Source: Struthidea cinerea (Eukaryota; Chordata; Aves; Passeriformes; Corcoracidae). From it: a DNA stretch of 64,000 nt. Of the stretch, positions 1 to 11,799 are shown one piece after another (the stretch's first letter is position 1; the number at the start of each line of letters is the position of its first letter). The stretch lies in NCBI GenBank assembly GCA_013397865.1, contig VZTI01001048.1, forward strand, positions 3,853,579 to 3,917,578. The letters are read 5' to 3'. The position numbers and the translations under genes were made by a program. Below the pieces are notes generated by a model. It searched no databases. It was not told the origin of the DNA and saw only the letters and a program-made list of their open reading frames with translations.

Positions 1-1080
1 CAGAATCTCCTCACTTCAGGTGAATAATCAGCCTGGCAGGAGAGGATCGTTCTTCCCATTTTCTAGCGAGTGCAGGCAAGTGGTGTCTGCTCCTTGTGCT
101 GTTGTTTATTTTAAACACATTATTTCATAACCATTGTGTAAAAAGGCATCCTTTGCCTCTTCGGCCAGCTTAGGGAATGTTTGAAATCAAGCAGCTTTTC
201 TTTCATTATGTAAAAACTGTGTGTCCCTGCACTTTTGCACCACTCCTGTTCTCCACAGTGACTCTCAGTGGGTAACTTACAAATGTACAAGAATGTTCAG
301 AACACATTTTGAAGAAAGAAGAGAATGAGAAAGGGGAGGAGAGAGAGAGAAAAAAAAGAGAAGAGAAAGAGCGACTCATCTAAAGTTACACCATCATCTT
401 TAACAGCTGTGCACATATTAAAGGAAGTAATGGGGGAGTGAAGGTACTGCATATTTCAAAGCTGAACTGTTGCAGTAACAATAAGAAAGGGGGGATGTTG
501 TACAGAGTTAGCCAAGTGTTTGAAGTACATTACCGTAAGCCAAACCAATGAAGTGGACAAGATTTCTAGCATGCTGCAGTGGTGCCTCTGTGTACTTAAT
601 AACAGATGTTTGGTCTCTCTAGGCAGATAATTGTCCTGCTGTAAGGTTGGCTTGACCTGTGTGAGCAATACTGTGTACAGCACTGAAGCAGTAACAAATG
701 ATCATAGCTTTTCTCGTTTTACTGGTAGAATGCTTAGCCACGCTTCCTTTTAAGCACATAATTACTCCAAAGCAACTGGAGCCCATACATCCTCCTTGCC
801 TAATGGCTCTGAAGCCATTTTGCTATAATTTATGGGGACAGGGTTCAAAGTTTTAATAATATTTGGATAATATCATTGCCAAAATGTCTTTGAGCTGTGA
901 TGAATAGAATGAGAGTGGGCACATTTTGATTCCGTGCATGACAGTGCGAGTGTTAACAGCACCATACTTTGTTCAACCTTTATGGAAACATTCACGAGCC
1001 AATTTGCTCATGAATTGTAGATATGAACATGAAGAATTATAAACAGCAGTGGGAAACATACAGGGTTGCTTGTTCATAAG
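1..1080. other. AT-rich non-coding stretch, no gene seen
   Basis: No recognisable coding region or RNA gene. The only clear structure is a purine-rich run at about 311-371 made almost entirely of G and A, grading into (GA)n. The short open frame on the minus strand at 456-683 has no protein-like features and is treated as chance. Confidence 0.6.
311..371. repeat. Purine-rich low-complexity tract
   Basis: About 60 bases that are nearly all A and G on the plus strand, including a short GAGAGAGAGA run and a poly-A run. Such polypurine tracts are common in vertebrate non-coding DNA; no function is implied. Confidence 0.8.
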
Positions 1081-1440
1081 GCACTGTCCTGTTAGTGGCT
1101 CTTCTTTATGCAGATAAATGAATTGCAGGGAATACAAAAATGGTTTAAATAAACCCTTAGCAGATAATGTATTAGCACATCAACATAAAATACGCATGCA
1201 CTGTGGCATGCTTTTGGATATTTATGTTTATACTCTCTGCTCAAGTGGCTCACTGATTTTTTGGCTTCCTATCATTCACCTAATAATTTCAGCATCCTAA
1301 CTGCACCTCTGGGTATGTTTATCTGACAGTCCAAGCTGTTCTTTGCTTTATATGGCTTGCCGAAATTGGCTTACCAATTTGCTCTGCAAGTCGCTCCAGT
1401 GCATGATAGGTTAATGATGTTAATCAAAGCTAAGTAAGAG
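1080..1440. promoter_or_regulatory. Candidate conserved non-coding element
   Basis: Not low-complexity, no open frame, and not obviously derived from a transposon. It contains GCATGC twice six bases apart (about 1195-1212), a TTAATGATGTTAATCA homeodomain/HNF1-like block near 1411-1426, and several retained CpGs. This texture resembles deeply conserved vertebrate enhancers. The call rests on texture only; an alignment to other vertebrates would settle it. Confidence 0.25.
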
Positions 1441-1466
1441 TACAGACATGATCCTTTCATTGGAGC

Positions 1467-1486
1467 CCCAGCCCAGCCCAGCCCAG
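1467..1486. repeat. (CCCAG)4 short tandem repeat
   Basis: Four perfect CCCAG units in tandem. It is a small pentanucleotide microsatellite with no gene around it. Confidence 0.9.
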
Positions 1487-1587
1487 AAGGTGCAAACAAG
1501 CCTATTGGGTAGGTGGCACGAGGCTGCAGAAATAACACCGAAGTACTGTGTCCCTGAAGCTAATGTACATTTAGAGCTTCGTTCAGA

Positions 1588-1640
1588 GCCTACCGAAGTC
1601 TGTAGGAGCCTCTACTGATTTCAACAAGATTTAGACCAGC
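1588..1640. repeat. Old sauropsid interspersed repeat remnant
   Basis: The order 'gaagtctgtaggag', 'ctgatttcaacaag' and 'tttagacc' follows the pattern of a very old repeat common in birds and reptiles (consensus-like text: gaagtcaatgggag, ttgacttcaatggg, ggatcagg). It is heavily diverged. The family assignment is from memory of the pattern; RepeatMasker would confirm or reject it. Confidence 0.4.
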
Positions 1641-1860
1641 TGAACAAAATTCTTCATCCTTTGGCTAAGAATATTTTTTTCCTAGTTTGCTTGATAGAAT
1701 ATGAAACTTATTGTGAACAAACTGTGGCTAAATTCTGCAGATAATTCATCAGTCAGAGGTTAAGGATTTGTTAGGCAAAGAGCACAAGTATTTTTCCTTA
1801 CACAAATGACATAAAAATGCTGACTTGTCCAGGCATGACAGCTGCTCTCAATGATAAATG

Positions 1861-1884
1861 AAAAAAAACAAACAAACAAACAAA
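1861..1884. repeat. (AAAC)n microsatellite
   Basis: A poly-A stretch grades into about four CAAA units. It is simple low-complexity sequence. Confidence 0.85.
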
Positions 1885-4600
1885 TATGAACAAGACTTGC
1901 TTTAAATGTTCCCAACAGTGATGGTAGCTAGAAACAATTTAATAAATACTCTCTGTTTAATTCCATTGAATGATATTCAAGCGATGCTTCATTCGATCAA
2001 AGGGGTGTTTGATTACAGAAATAATCAGCTGACGCTGTCCCAATTCACTCTGGGCACTAAGTATGCATGTAGATGGCTAGATGTGACATATGTGAGGGTT
2101 GGCAATTAATTCTGAAAAACTGCTAGGATGGCCTTAATTACAATGGTCTGGTTTTGTATTTGATAGCCTTACTTGAAAATCTTAATGCTTTTTATGAAAT
2201 TTTAATGTTAATTTCTTCAAGATTCCTTTAAATATAAGCCTTAATTGGCTTGTGTAAATAGGGGTTTTTTTCCTCAGTCGGTTGAACAGAGTTCACTAAC
2301 TAAAGTTATTTCTTCTGATTATGCTGAGGTCTAATGACACCATGAACTTACAAGTTTGCTTAAAAAAAAAAAAAAAAACAAAGAGAACTAATATTTATGG
2401 GATTTAATTAATTTTTCATTTTTCAGAGAATATCATGTACTCATATAAAAATGGGATTGGTAACTCCTGTGGTTATCTTAAAATAATGCCTGGACTATTT
2501 TATTTCTGTATGAAGCTGTTGACTAAGTCTTTAAAAACGGGTATATTTCAATATTGGCTTATCACTAGAAGATGAAATATATACTTTATTCTTCCTCCTC
2601 CTTATTCTTTTTCTCCTTCAACTACAAAGCGAGTCTGGAAACCTTCAGCCTTAGAAGTTAAAAATACAACATCTCTGTATTTTTCTTAATTGTTTTCTGG
2701 AAAATCTATGATCTCTAAGGATGAATTGAGAGACAGGAGTGATAAAGGCAGAAATAGTTTTACATTTTGAACAATTCCAACAAGGGGCTGAATATTCAAC
2801 AACTGATAGGCCAAATAACAAGTTGTTAACTTCACAATGCACAGTCACAGAGTACATATGTGTCACTTTGAGCAAAGATTGAAAAGACGTTAGAATTAGA
2901 GATTTAACAGCCAGTTTTGATTAAATCAAAACAATCAGAGTAGTTACATTTGCAACAGAATTAGGTTTAAAAAATCCAGACTCAGAATACCTTGCCAGAC
3001 CTCACATTTCAATCTTATTCAAGGATAAATTTTTCAGGTGATACCTCTGAAAAATATATGTTGCGGAATACTTGAGGACTCCTCTGGCAAACATCAATGT
3101 ATGTTTGATTATTTTGCCTCCTGTCTATGACTTAGAACAGTCAGTAGAGTCAGAGAAATGCTGCTGCTTGCTTTGTTGTAGAGAGAATGCCATCATATTT
3201 AAGGGAGGTAATAGGAAGTCCTGATTTTTTAGGTTATGTTTGATGGTTATGCTCAAGGGATTAAAAAAGGGACACAGGTAAAGCCATATTGTCCATTTCT
3301 ATAAATGGAAAATATTTGCATTGAAATCTGTAGAAACCAGCTCCAGAAGTGTCTCTTTTTCTCATTTCATCAATTCACATACAGTTTGTCAGTACTTCCT
3401 TTGATCAAAAATGTCCACTCCTCACGTGCACCACAAAACACAGGGATCTGTCACAGGACAGCATATGGCAAATAGAGGACATGGCAGTGTAGGAGCCTGA
3501 AAGCCTCAAAAATTGCATTATGCCACAGGAAGAGAATGGGTTTGAACAAGTGGGAATGAGTATGGGAATGCACAAATAACTGTGTCATTTCTATCAATAG
3601 CTGGAGACTGGTATTTGCGATTTCTTTGCATCCCTGGGCCAATTGCATTATTGCTCTTTGGAGAACTGCTGGTATCTGTTTCCAGATCACATCTTGTGAA
3701 TGTCCCAGAGATGCACTTTAAAATCATCACATCAAGATAAATTAACTCCTACATGAATATGACACCAACCCTTTATCCTTCAATCTGTGGTGTTCTAACC
3801 AGGAAAGTTGCACTCCGCACCCCACAGAGGGATCTCTTGCCACATACATCAAATAAAAAGCCTGAGAGAGCTCCCCAGAGTGCAGAAGATGTGTCCATAA
3901 GACTCCTCGAAAGGTGTAACTACTAATTTAGCTCAGGAGGTCCATAACTCAGTAGATTGTGGACCAGATAATCCCAGCCCACCTTCCTAGAAGACAAGTG
4001 CATGCTGCTATCCCCAGATCCCACATAGTTTAGGGAAAGATAATGAAGAATGCTTGGCAAACTCTCAGGAGCTCTGTGGATGTGACAGTTTTAGATTCAC
4101 ATTCAAAGTCTATTCAAAACCCCCATGCCCAAGAAAATTTGTGTTGAAATCTTATGAGAACGGTCATTCTTATGAAATGTCTGAAACCTGCCATTTTTTA
4201 TTTGATAGAAAATGCATTCTAAAATACAGCCATGATTCTCAGTGATTTCCCTCGTTGGGGGATCCCAGCATCCCCTGGGTTAGCCTGACAGTTCTACACG
4301 GTCAGACTTCTCTCCATGCTTATTTATGAAATGGCAATCTAATTTGGCTGGCATGAACACACTAGAGATTATCCCAAAACTGGGCACAAAAAATCAAGGC
4401 TTTTTGGTTTGGTTTTTTTCCCCATTCATCTTTTTTCATCTTCCCATTAGGCTTCACTTCTAGCCCTAAAAATTCGTGCTGTAAGTTGAGGGTAAAAGGA
4501 AAACTTCAGAGATTTACATTGCTTCATGCTAAAGATGTTGAACATTCGGAAAGACTACAAAGTATTTACATTTAACCTTAGGTAAAATTAGACTGTTTTG
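1885..4600. other. Non-coding stretch, no gene seen
   Basis: AT-rich sequence with only short random open frames on both strands, for example 1906-2109 plus and 2651-2875 minus, none with recognisable domains. An A17 homopolymer lies at 2362-2378. No convincing splice-site, tRNA or transposon signature was found. Confidence 0.55.
2362..2378. repeat. A17 homopolymer
   Basis: Seventeen consecutive A residues preceded by a T. There is no upstream sequence that looks like a retrotransposed mRNA, so it is not read as a retrocopy tail. Confidence 0.9.
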
Positions 4601-4760
4601 CCTACTTCTCAATAGTACACCTCTCCAGGTATGCTTTTAATTCCTGCTTATCACCTCGCTGTGCAGCAGAATTTGCGGTGACCTGCTTCCTCTAATTGAA
4701 TGGGAGCTCTGTTCGATCGCCCTGTCCTTTAATTTAGCTCTCCCACCTAGAACAATGGGT
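4600..4760. promoter_or_regulatory. Candidate conserved non-coding element
   Basis: Balanced-complexity block containing TCTAATTGAATGGG (about 4692-4705), TTCGATCGCCC with two CpGs, and TTTAATTTAGC. Retained CpGs beside homeodomain-type AATT cores in AT-rich DNA are typical of conserved enhancers. No alignment was available, so this is low confidence. Confidence 0.2.
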
Positions 4761-6120
4761 GATTAACACAAGTCAAAACAAGAGCATAAAGGAAAAGGCA
4801 GCACAACCCGCCTTGGTGCAGCTGCTCGACTCCAATGTTTGCCTGCTGTGTAGCAGCATGTTACGGTCACTGCCAAGCCTTGATCTTCTCTCTCTGTGTC
4901 AGTACTCCAAGGATCCATCCTTTAAGCAGCACAGATCACACAATCCTACATTGTTGGAGAACTTCAGTGTCACTTCTAAGCAATACAGATTCTGCAACTT
5001 GAAACAAAAGCGAATTAAACAGAAATACACAAACGATGTTTTATCGTTTTGGTTTTAGTTTTTTATTCGGGTTGCTGCTTCTGTTGCCACCAATGCTCTC
5101 TTTTTCCTTTAAGTTATTGAAATGCTTCTCTGCCTATTTGTCAGATATTTCAGTTTTAAGGTTTTGGTTTTTTTTCTTTTTCATCTTGGTCCTTATGCCA
5201 GCATAATATCTCATCAAAATACCCTACTCAGATCAACTATGTTTGAAATCTTGTTTTAAGAGGTTTGCACCTTGATGCTGGAAATTATCCTTTAACTGCA
5301 TATAATTCCTAGAAAGTTGCTTTGATGCAGTTCATTTTGGTGCTGATCCAAAGTAATATAATGGCAATGAAATGAAACACAATGATTTTAATTACTTTGA
5401 ATCAAGCTCAGGAAAGTGCATATAAAGTATTAGCATTGACAGTGACCTTTCTAAAAACAAATGGAAAAAAAAATATTTCAGAGGGATTAAGCCATTAAGC
5501 TGTGCAGAATTTACTTTAAAAAGCTTATAAAGCTTATAAAATATAATTAAGAACAAGAACATTTAAGTTGATGCAAACTACAAAAGGTTGTAAGCAGCTG
5601 TCCGGGTGCCTGTGCAGACCTCTGCATAGACAATAAGGTGCAGCCTGTCCCACAAACTTTACCATTCCAATCATGCAAAGATTTAAGTACTAACTCTATT
5701 GCACTTCTGAATAACAAAGATATTAAATCTATCAGCAAAGACAGTCTGCTGCTTTTAAAGTATGCTGGATAAATGTCATGGTTTTCTTTCCAGTCTCTGA
5801 GAGAGCACATAGTGCTGTTACTTGGGCCCAGACCAAACACCACTAAGGACAGTAAATGTCTTTTCCTTGCATTAATAATCTTTGCACCAAACCCTTGATT
5901 TTTCCTTCAAAACCTGACAGGCAATTTCATATACGCGTAGTATGACTCCTTAAAAAAAACCCCAAAACTCTTTCATCTCTATAGATAAATCACCAGGTTT
6001 CTGAAAGGACAGGGTTACTTGATAGTCCCTACTTGAAATGAGACTCTGCATACCTGCTATGATTCAGTGTTTAGAAAACAAACAGATAGGGTTAGATCCA
6101 AACAAAGGATTCATTTTAAT
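4760..6120. other. Non-coding stretch, no gene seen
   Basis: Contains a 99-codon plus-strand frame (4759-5058) and a 98-codon minus-strand frame (5547-5843), neither with a recognisable domain. A small direct repeat AAGCTTATAA occurs twice near 5521-5540. Nothing else stands out. Confidence 0.5.
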
Positions 6121-6420
6121 AGTAAACATATTTAAGAGGGTGCCTGCCTAAATGTGAATTGTTTAGGGGATGGATTACCATTTTGCATACATTTTAGAGC
6201 TCTGAGAGAAGCCATTAAGGGATTAACACCTCCGATTTATGAAAATGCAAGGATGATAAAGAAACAATAGGGGTGACAACATTGTGTAAACGACATTGAT
6301 TCATTTCAGAACACGGCTGTTAACTGCTGGAAATGAAGAAATAAATGGAACAATGGATAGATGCTTTTACCAGCTTGTCATTAATTAGCAGTGAGCACAA
6401 TTCTTTTATTGTCCTTTTTG
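6120..6420. promoter_or_regulatory. Candidate conserved non-coding element
   Basis: Includes an AACAATAG SOX-like site near 6263-6271, a TCATTAATTAGCAG homeodomain core near 6378-6391 and a TTTTATTGTCC block. There is no open frame and no repeat signature. The motif content is consistent with a developmental enhancer, but short motifs of this kind occur often by chance. Confidence 0.25.
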
Positions 6421-6639
6421 AAAAATACAAAATTGGTAGGAAAATACAAGCACTGAGCAAATAGATTACTCTGTGTCACTAGGCTGACATCTGCATTTTC
6501 TTTCTTCTCTAATATATTTTGGTTTTCAAATGATATCGAACTTTTAGCCTGGCAGCAAGCCCAAATTTTGCTTCCTTTGAAATTCCTAAAAAGATGTATT
6601 TTCATCCTTGAAACCTTCCTGCTTTATAAAAGCATAACA

Positions 6640-6985
6640 AAAGCCATGATTTGAGAAAGGGTTAATAAATGTTAGTGAATCCCCTGTAACACAGCTTGGA
6701 AGCGCAAACAACAGTTCAGTGCACTATTCTGCTGACCTATTGCATCCGATCAACTGCGGTTTTATTTCTAGCAATGCCAGCAGGTGGGAACTGACAACAT
6801 GTTTCTTTGGAATCGTAAAGAAAGATCGTCTCAGATGGAGAATTAGCTGGAAGTAAGCGAGGTTGTTTGGCACAGATCTAAGCAGGGACAATGCTTGATT
6901 ATGGCTATCACTCTCCAGCTGCTGTCAGAATGTTAAGTTTGCTTTCTTGAGGCCTGACATCTAACACATTTCTTTTTCTAATTAG
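6640..6985. promoter_or_regulatory. Candidate conserved non-coding element
   Basis: About 350 bases of even-complexity sequence with several isolated CpGs (GGAAGCGC, ATCCGATC, CTGCGG, AATCGT, GATCGTC, AAGCGAG) in an otherwise CpG-poor neighbourhood, and a CAGCTGCTG E-box near 6918-6926. Preserved CpGs suggest constraint or hypomethylation. Only cross-species alignment can decide this. Confidence 0.25.
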
Positions 6986-7910
6986 TATCTGGTACTGTAA
7001 GATGCTGATATTTTACTGCATGTCAGATGTGCAGGGCTGAAATACATCGCTATACTCAGGCAGGTGTGGGTGCTAGGAATTAGTTTTTTACCTCTCGTAG
7101 TGAATTCAAGGCATTCTCCACTTTAAAAAAAGCAATGTGGATGGAGAAGTGTGGATAAACCTCCAGTGCTGCTGCCCGAGAGAGGATGCAGTGAGGCAGA
7201 CAAATCAAACATCAGTGAGGCAAAGTGCCCTGAGCACTGCCTGCATTTTCATCAGCATATCCAGGCAATATTCCATTCATGAATTCTTCCTCACCCTGGC
7301 AGCAGGGCAAGGTGCTTCCCAGCTGCAGATGGAAGGGCATAGGGCATTTACACCATGCTAAAGGAGCAGCAGCCCTGCCCACACATTGAGGTAACTTAAT
7401 TAAGCTCGGCACTGTTAAAGATTTGCCATTTTGCCCCCTGTATAATGGCACTGTAGGTAAGGAGGGGTCAGGGCTTTCACCTGTGTTGAGTCTCACACAC
7501 AGCCTGGCAGGAGCAGTGCAGGAGCTGGTGTGTGGATGCAGGTGTGACTGGAAACATTAAGATCATAGGTACAAACCCAGCCAATGCTCAGCAGAAACCT
7601 GCTCCCACTTCTTCACTGCAAAACTCTAGGATGATTTGCTGTGTGGCTAAGAGTGTGTGTGTTTGGGTTTTATTTTTGGGGGGGGAGGATGTTAAGTATC
7701 ATTTTTCAGGCTGACACCACAAGCAGTAGCTCATAAAACACTTCAGCATCCTGAGGTAAAGCTGAGAGTGGCTTCTCACCCAAAGTGAAGGCAGTAGTTT
7801 CTCACCTTAAATGCACATAACAGGTTTCATCAGAAACTGATTTCTTGTAGGAGAGGGCTCTCCAGCCAGCAACAAGTAGGTCTGAATCTTCGGGTTTTGT
7901 TGCACAAAAA

Positions 7911-7953
<43 letters not shown>

Positions 7954-8830
7954 GGGATTATTTTTCAGAAGAGGAGAGATAATTTTTCTTGCTAAAGTGA
8001 TGCCATTTGTTAGATATTGCCTGGGCAAGTCATAAAAAATATTTAGGAAAAAAATTGCCAATTCCTATCTTTTGTTCAAAAGTTTCTTGCAGCTTTGTGC
8101 TTTTGAGTCCACCCAAATGTAAATTATTTTCTCCCAGAGAAAACAGACATAATTATTTCGTAAAACACTCGACCTCAGCAATATAGGTCCTGGTGTTCCA
8201 AAGGTGTTTACAGTAATTTGGGGTACTTGCAGAAATCCAAGTCAAACTGTTAATCACCTACCCCATGCAAACAGTCAGGCTGCACCTTGCTCCAAGCTTT
8301 CCGCAGTGCTTGATCTCTGAAGTGTTGCTTTTATGGTTTGTAGAGCAAATAAAATTGTTTAATGCAGAATTAATGAATGAAATTCTGTACACCAAATAGT
8401 TTCTATGAAGACAGTCTTGCAAAAATACAAGTCTTTTGCTCTTTGGGAAAAAACAACCCAAACTGTTTTCACCATCAAAGCTAAAGGAGCCCTTTATTTG
8501 TTGCACTTATAATTTACATATCTACAATTATTTTATTATATATGTCTAACTTCCTTTCTTTGTTTGACAGGAAAGGTCTCCCTTTTACAAATGCATCCTC
8601 TGCTCCTAGCTAATCTATGTCTCCAACAAGGTTTAATTTCTGGTACAGGTTGACAAAGAAGTGGGACATAAGGCTATAGAGCTGTAAAAAGAGGTGTTTA
8701 GCAAGGTTTCCTCCTACCTATAGCAGAGATTCTTCATCATGTGTGAAAGTCATTGAGGCTCTGTAAGGGTTTCTAGAATTATCTGTACGGAAGAAAACAA
8801 TTATAAAGGTCTTATTGTGGTGCAGCACTG
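6986..8830. other. Non-coding stretch with one microsatellite
   Basis: The 7130-7560 part is slightly GC-richer and has overlapping short frames on both strands, a usual sign of chance frames. An AAAT microsatellite sits at 7907-7953. No gene was recognised. Confidence 0.5.
7907..7953. repeat. (AAAT)n microsatellite
   Basis: About eleven nearly perfect AAAT units. It is likely length-polymorphic. It produces the artificial run of Leu-Phe-Ile-Tyr residues in the minus-strand frame at 7807-8061, which is therefore not a real protein. Confidence 0.95.
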
Positions 8831-8835
8831 AAGCA

Positions 8836-8937
8836 CATGATTTACTCTCAGGCTGCAAGCAGTCCCATTGATTTCAGAAACTAGTGACGTGCAGAAGGTT
8901 AAACATGTGCTTTGCTGGGTTGGGGCCAAACCTGGTA
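8836..8937. repeat. Old sauropsid interspersed repeat remnant
   Basis: Contains, in order, 'cccattgatttcag', 'aactagtgacgtgc', 'gttaaacatgtgctt' and 'tgctgggttggggcc'. This follows a well-known old bird and reptile repeat pattern (cattgacttcagtgg, actcacgtgc, ttaagcatgtgctt, tgctgaatcggggcc). It is moderately diverged and fragmentary. Its exact family name (CR1-related or another old element) is not known to me. Confidence 0.55.
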
Positions 8938-8977
8938 TCGCTCTTCTGAATACTTTGCAAAAATTTCTCCTGTTATT

Positions 8978-8992
8978 AAAAAAAAAAAAAAA
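8978..8992. repeat. A15 homopolymer followed by (CAA)n
   Basis: Fifteen A residues run into a short imperfect CAA repeat (to about 9007). It lies about 40 bases downstream of an old repeat remnant. It does not look like a recent LINE or SINE tail because avian CR1 elements lack poly-A tails. Confidence 0.85.
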
Positions 8993-9009
8993 CAACAACA
9001 GCAACAAAC

Positions 9010-11730
9010 TGTTATAAAGATATGTTGTATTTTGAGTCAGGACATAAAAGAGCCAGCTCTGGTTCAAAAATAAGCTAGTTATTTTTGCAGACACAGTAGG
9101 ATATTTTGGCTCTGTTGCTGCTGTAAGCACAGCAGGGCCTCTGTGCACCATCCCTTGCATGGCCAGACAAGTACTGTGGTTATATTAACTTTACTTCATA
9201 GGCCGCCTCTTCAGTGGGATTCGCCCTTCAAAGGACAGTTGTAGAAAAATCTCCAAGCTCATGGAGCTGCACTGTCAAATACAGGGTGGAGATTCAAAGA
9301 CATCACAACTGACTTTGGATTCTGAGCAGGTGCAATTGAACATCTTCCATAAGATTCATGTTAAACTCAGGTTTGAGGAATACATTATTTCTGAGCTGTT
9401 TATTCTCTGCTACATTCTCAGAGGAAAATTGTTTAATGCCAGTGGAATGATATGCCATGTATTTAATGTGTGGAACTCTGAAGTTTTCTACAGAATAAAA
9501 ATTCTAGTTCTGTGTGAATTATAGAACTTATATTTTGACTGGAAAGAAACCACCAAACTTCTTAAAGTGTAAAATTTAATCCATAAAAGGGAAAATTAAG
9601 TAAGATAATGAGCTGTCTGTGTTTATCCCTTTAATTTCTGTTTCAGTGTAATCTTTTAACTTGAATGTAACTCATGAGCACTAATAGTCTTTATAGTTAC
9701 TTCACCATCTTTAATTTCTTTTGTATTGATTTTGGTGAGATTTCGGTCTCCCATACTGACTCACTCCTAATTTCATGAAAGGAAAAGTGTAATATATAAA
9801 GGTTGAGTGACATTCTCATTCTGCACTTTGTTGCTGTGCATTCATCAGTTCTATGTCAGCAATACTTGGGCAGTATGAGACTCTTGTTCTGAGAAACCAC
9901 ATAGTGCAACTTCACTGATTTCTCCGTGTTCTCTTCCCTTTACTGAGAAATTAATGTCATGTAACTACCTAAGTGCATTAACCATGGCAGGTTTGGCCAG
10001 GATTTTGGACTATTTGCTGCTTCTCTTGTGTAATAAGAACAAGCCTCTTTTTTAGTGTGACACTGGGGAGGTACTTCAGGCTGTGACAAATGCTTGAGAG
10101 ATCTATCCCAAAATACAGGGATGGTTGATGGAGTGATGCAGTCACTCCCTCAGCTGTTTTTCTTACTATACAGTGCAAGTGGATTAAAAACATTTGTAAA
10201 TGAAGTTACTAAAGAATAGCTCTTCTGAAACAACTGCTTTCAGGAGTAACATCCATACTGTCACACATGGGCTGAGAAGACCTGCCCATTGCTGGTGAGA
10301 ATCACACGTGTCTGAGCTTGTCAAGGGCTTGTTTCCAGATTATGAAAGTTCTGGGTGAATGCCAGAACACTTCCAATTTTGGAAAAGCCTCTCTTCCACT
10401 TGCTTTGATTTTCTCATTGGATAACAGAACTTCCAATGTTGTATCCAGTTAATATAGGGATGGAGAAAAACATAAGGGGAGAGAAAACATTCAAAGGGCC
10501 CTGTTGAATTTTTCATGACGGAAAAGGACAAAAAATCCATGTCTGACATTTTCCAATCTATGAAATAAAGGAAAAGAGTTCTGAAAGTTTGGGACATATT
10601 TACATTCACACACTTAGAGTTTTATTCATGTCCTCATAAATAAGTTATCTTTAACTGCAACCAAAAAAAGATCTTGTACAGTTTAGTACCCCTTTATGGT
10701 TGACATTGATTTAAAACACTCCATAAGGGGCACAGTACTGCAGGATCAATTAAAAGTAAATGCAGTCATGAAAGTTACATGAAGTACTGTGTGTCTGAGC
10801 CTTGCAGACACTGTTCTTCATACAGCAACTTGCCACCTTAGCTAGACAGAAAAACAGATGTGGTTATAGATGGAGTTTATTTCATATTAATCAGTGGCCT
10901 TGGGACAGGAAAGCAAAAGTCCCTGACCAAATGTCTTGGGGTGGTTTTTCTCAAACTGAGACACCAAACCAAGTCTTCACAGATAAAAATCTTATGCAAT
11001 TTTAAGAGGATTTTAACTTTGTTAGTTGAAACATTCAGACATCTCTTTCAGAACAGCCCCCGAACAGGTAGGCTTGCTGTCAGGTCTCACCAAGGCAAGT
11101 TCCTAAAACATTACTGTCAATCACTACATTCGTGCTCAGAAAATCAACAGAAACAAAACAAAATCCAAACTCACACTAACGTGTTGGGCTCTATTAGTTC
11201 CAACTTCTTTTGCTTATGACCTTAAATATAAAAAGAGATGAGTGTAAATTAGACCATGTGTTAGATGGGAAGCATTCCATGATCTTCTGTGGGAAAAAGC
11301 ATTGGTGATGAGTTTTCTCTTGCCCCTGCGTGAAAAGCCAGCTTTTGTGAGCTCAGGAGCTGCACTAATTTGTCATTCCAGCAGAATGCTCAAAGGTAGC
11401 AAGTAGGACAGGGGCTGTTTCCATTCTAGCCCAGCTGACCAGTAGGAAACTCCCATGGTATAGACCAGGGTGCATTTTTAACCACAGGGTTTTTTCTAGA
11501 ACCCTCCCCAATAAAGTAGCAGTACGAAACCTGTTACAAGTTCTTTCAGCAACGGTAGCATGTCTTCTTCCTGTTGCCCAAAGGGCTGCCTGTGCTGAAA
11601 AAAGGACATTGCTTGCTATCATAATTAACCACAGGGCCTCCTGTGGCCCCTGTAATCCTACTTTTTTGTGTATACTAGCATTTGAATGAAACAGGAAATT
11701 TATATTACATAATGCAAGATATTGCCATCA
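9010..11730. other. Non-coding stretch, no gene seen
   Basis: Short unassigned frames only, on both strands; the longest is 119 codons at 10860-11219 plus. No repeat family, RNA gene or strong regulatory texture was recognised. Confidence 0.5.
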
Positions 11731-11732
11731 GT

Positions 11733-11771
11733 ATTGAAGGATGAATTCAATTCATTATTGAAGGATGAATT
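11733..11771. repeat. 15-bp direct repeat with 9-bp spacer
   Basis: ATTGAAGGATGAATT occurs exactly twice, at 11733-11747 and 11757-11771. The junction contains the short palindrome TGAATTCAATTCA (11742-11754). This probably arose from a replication-slippage duplication. Confidence 0.85.
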
Positions 11772-11799
11772 TTAGAATTTATGTCCTCCTTGTCCTGAC

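Noticed and set aside
2362..2378. Poly-A tail of a processed pseudogene
   Set aside because: No recognisable exon-like or protein-like sequence lies upstream, and no target-site duplication was seen.
7807..8061. Minus-strand frame with a repeated Leu-Phe-Ile-Tyr segment
   Set aside because: The repetitive segment is only the AAAT microsatellite read in reverse.
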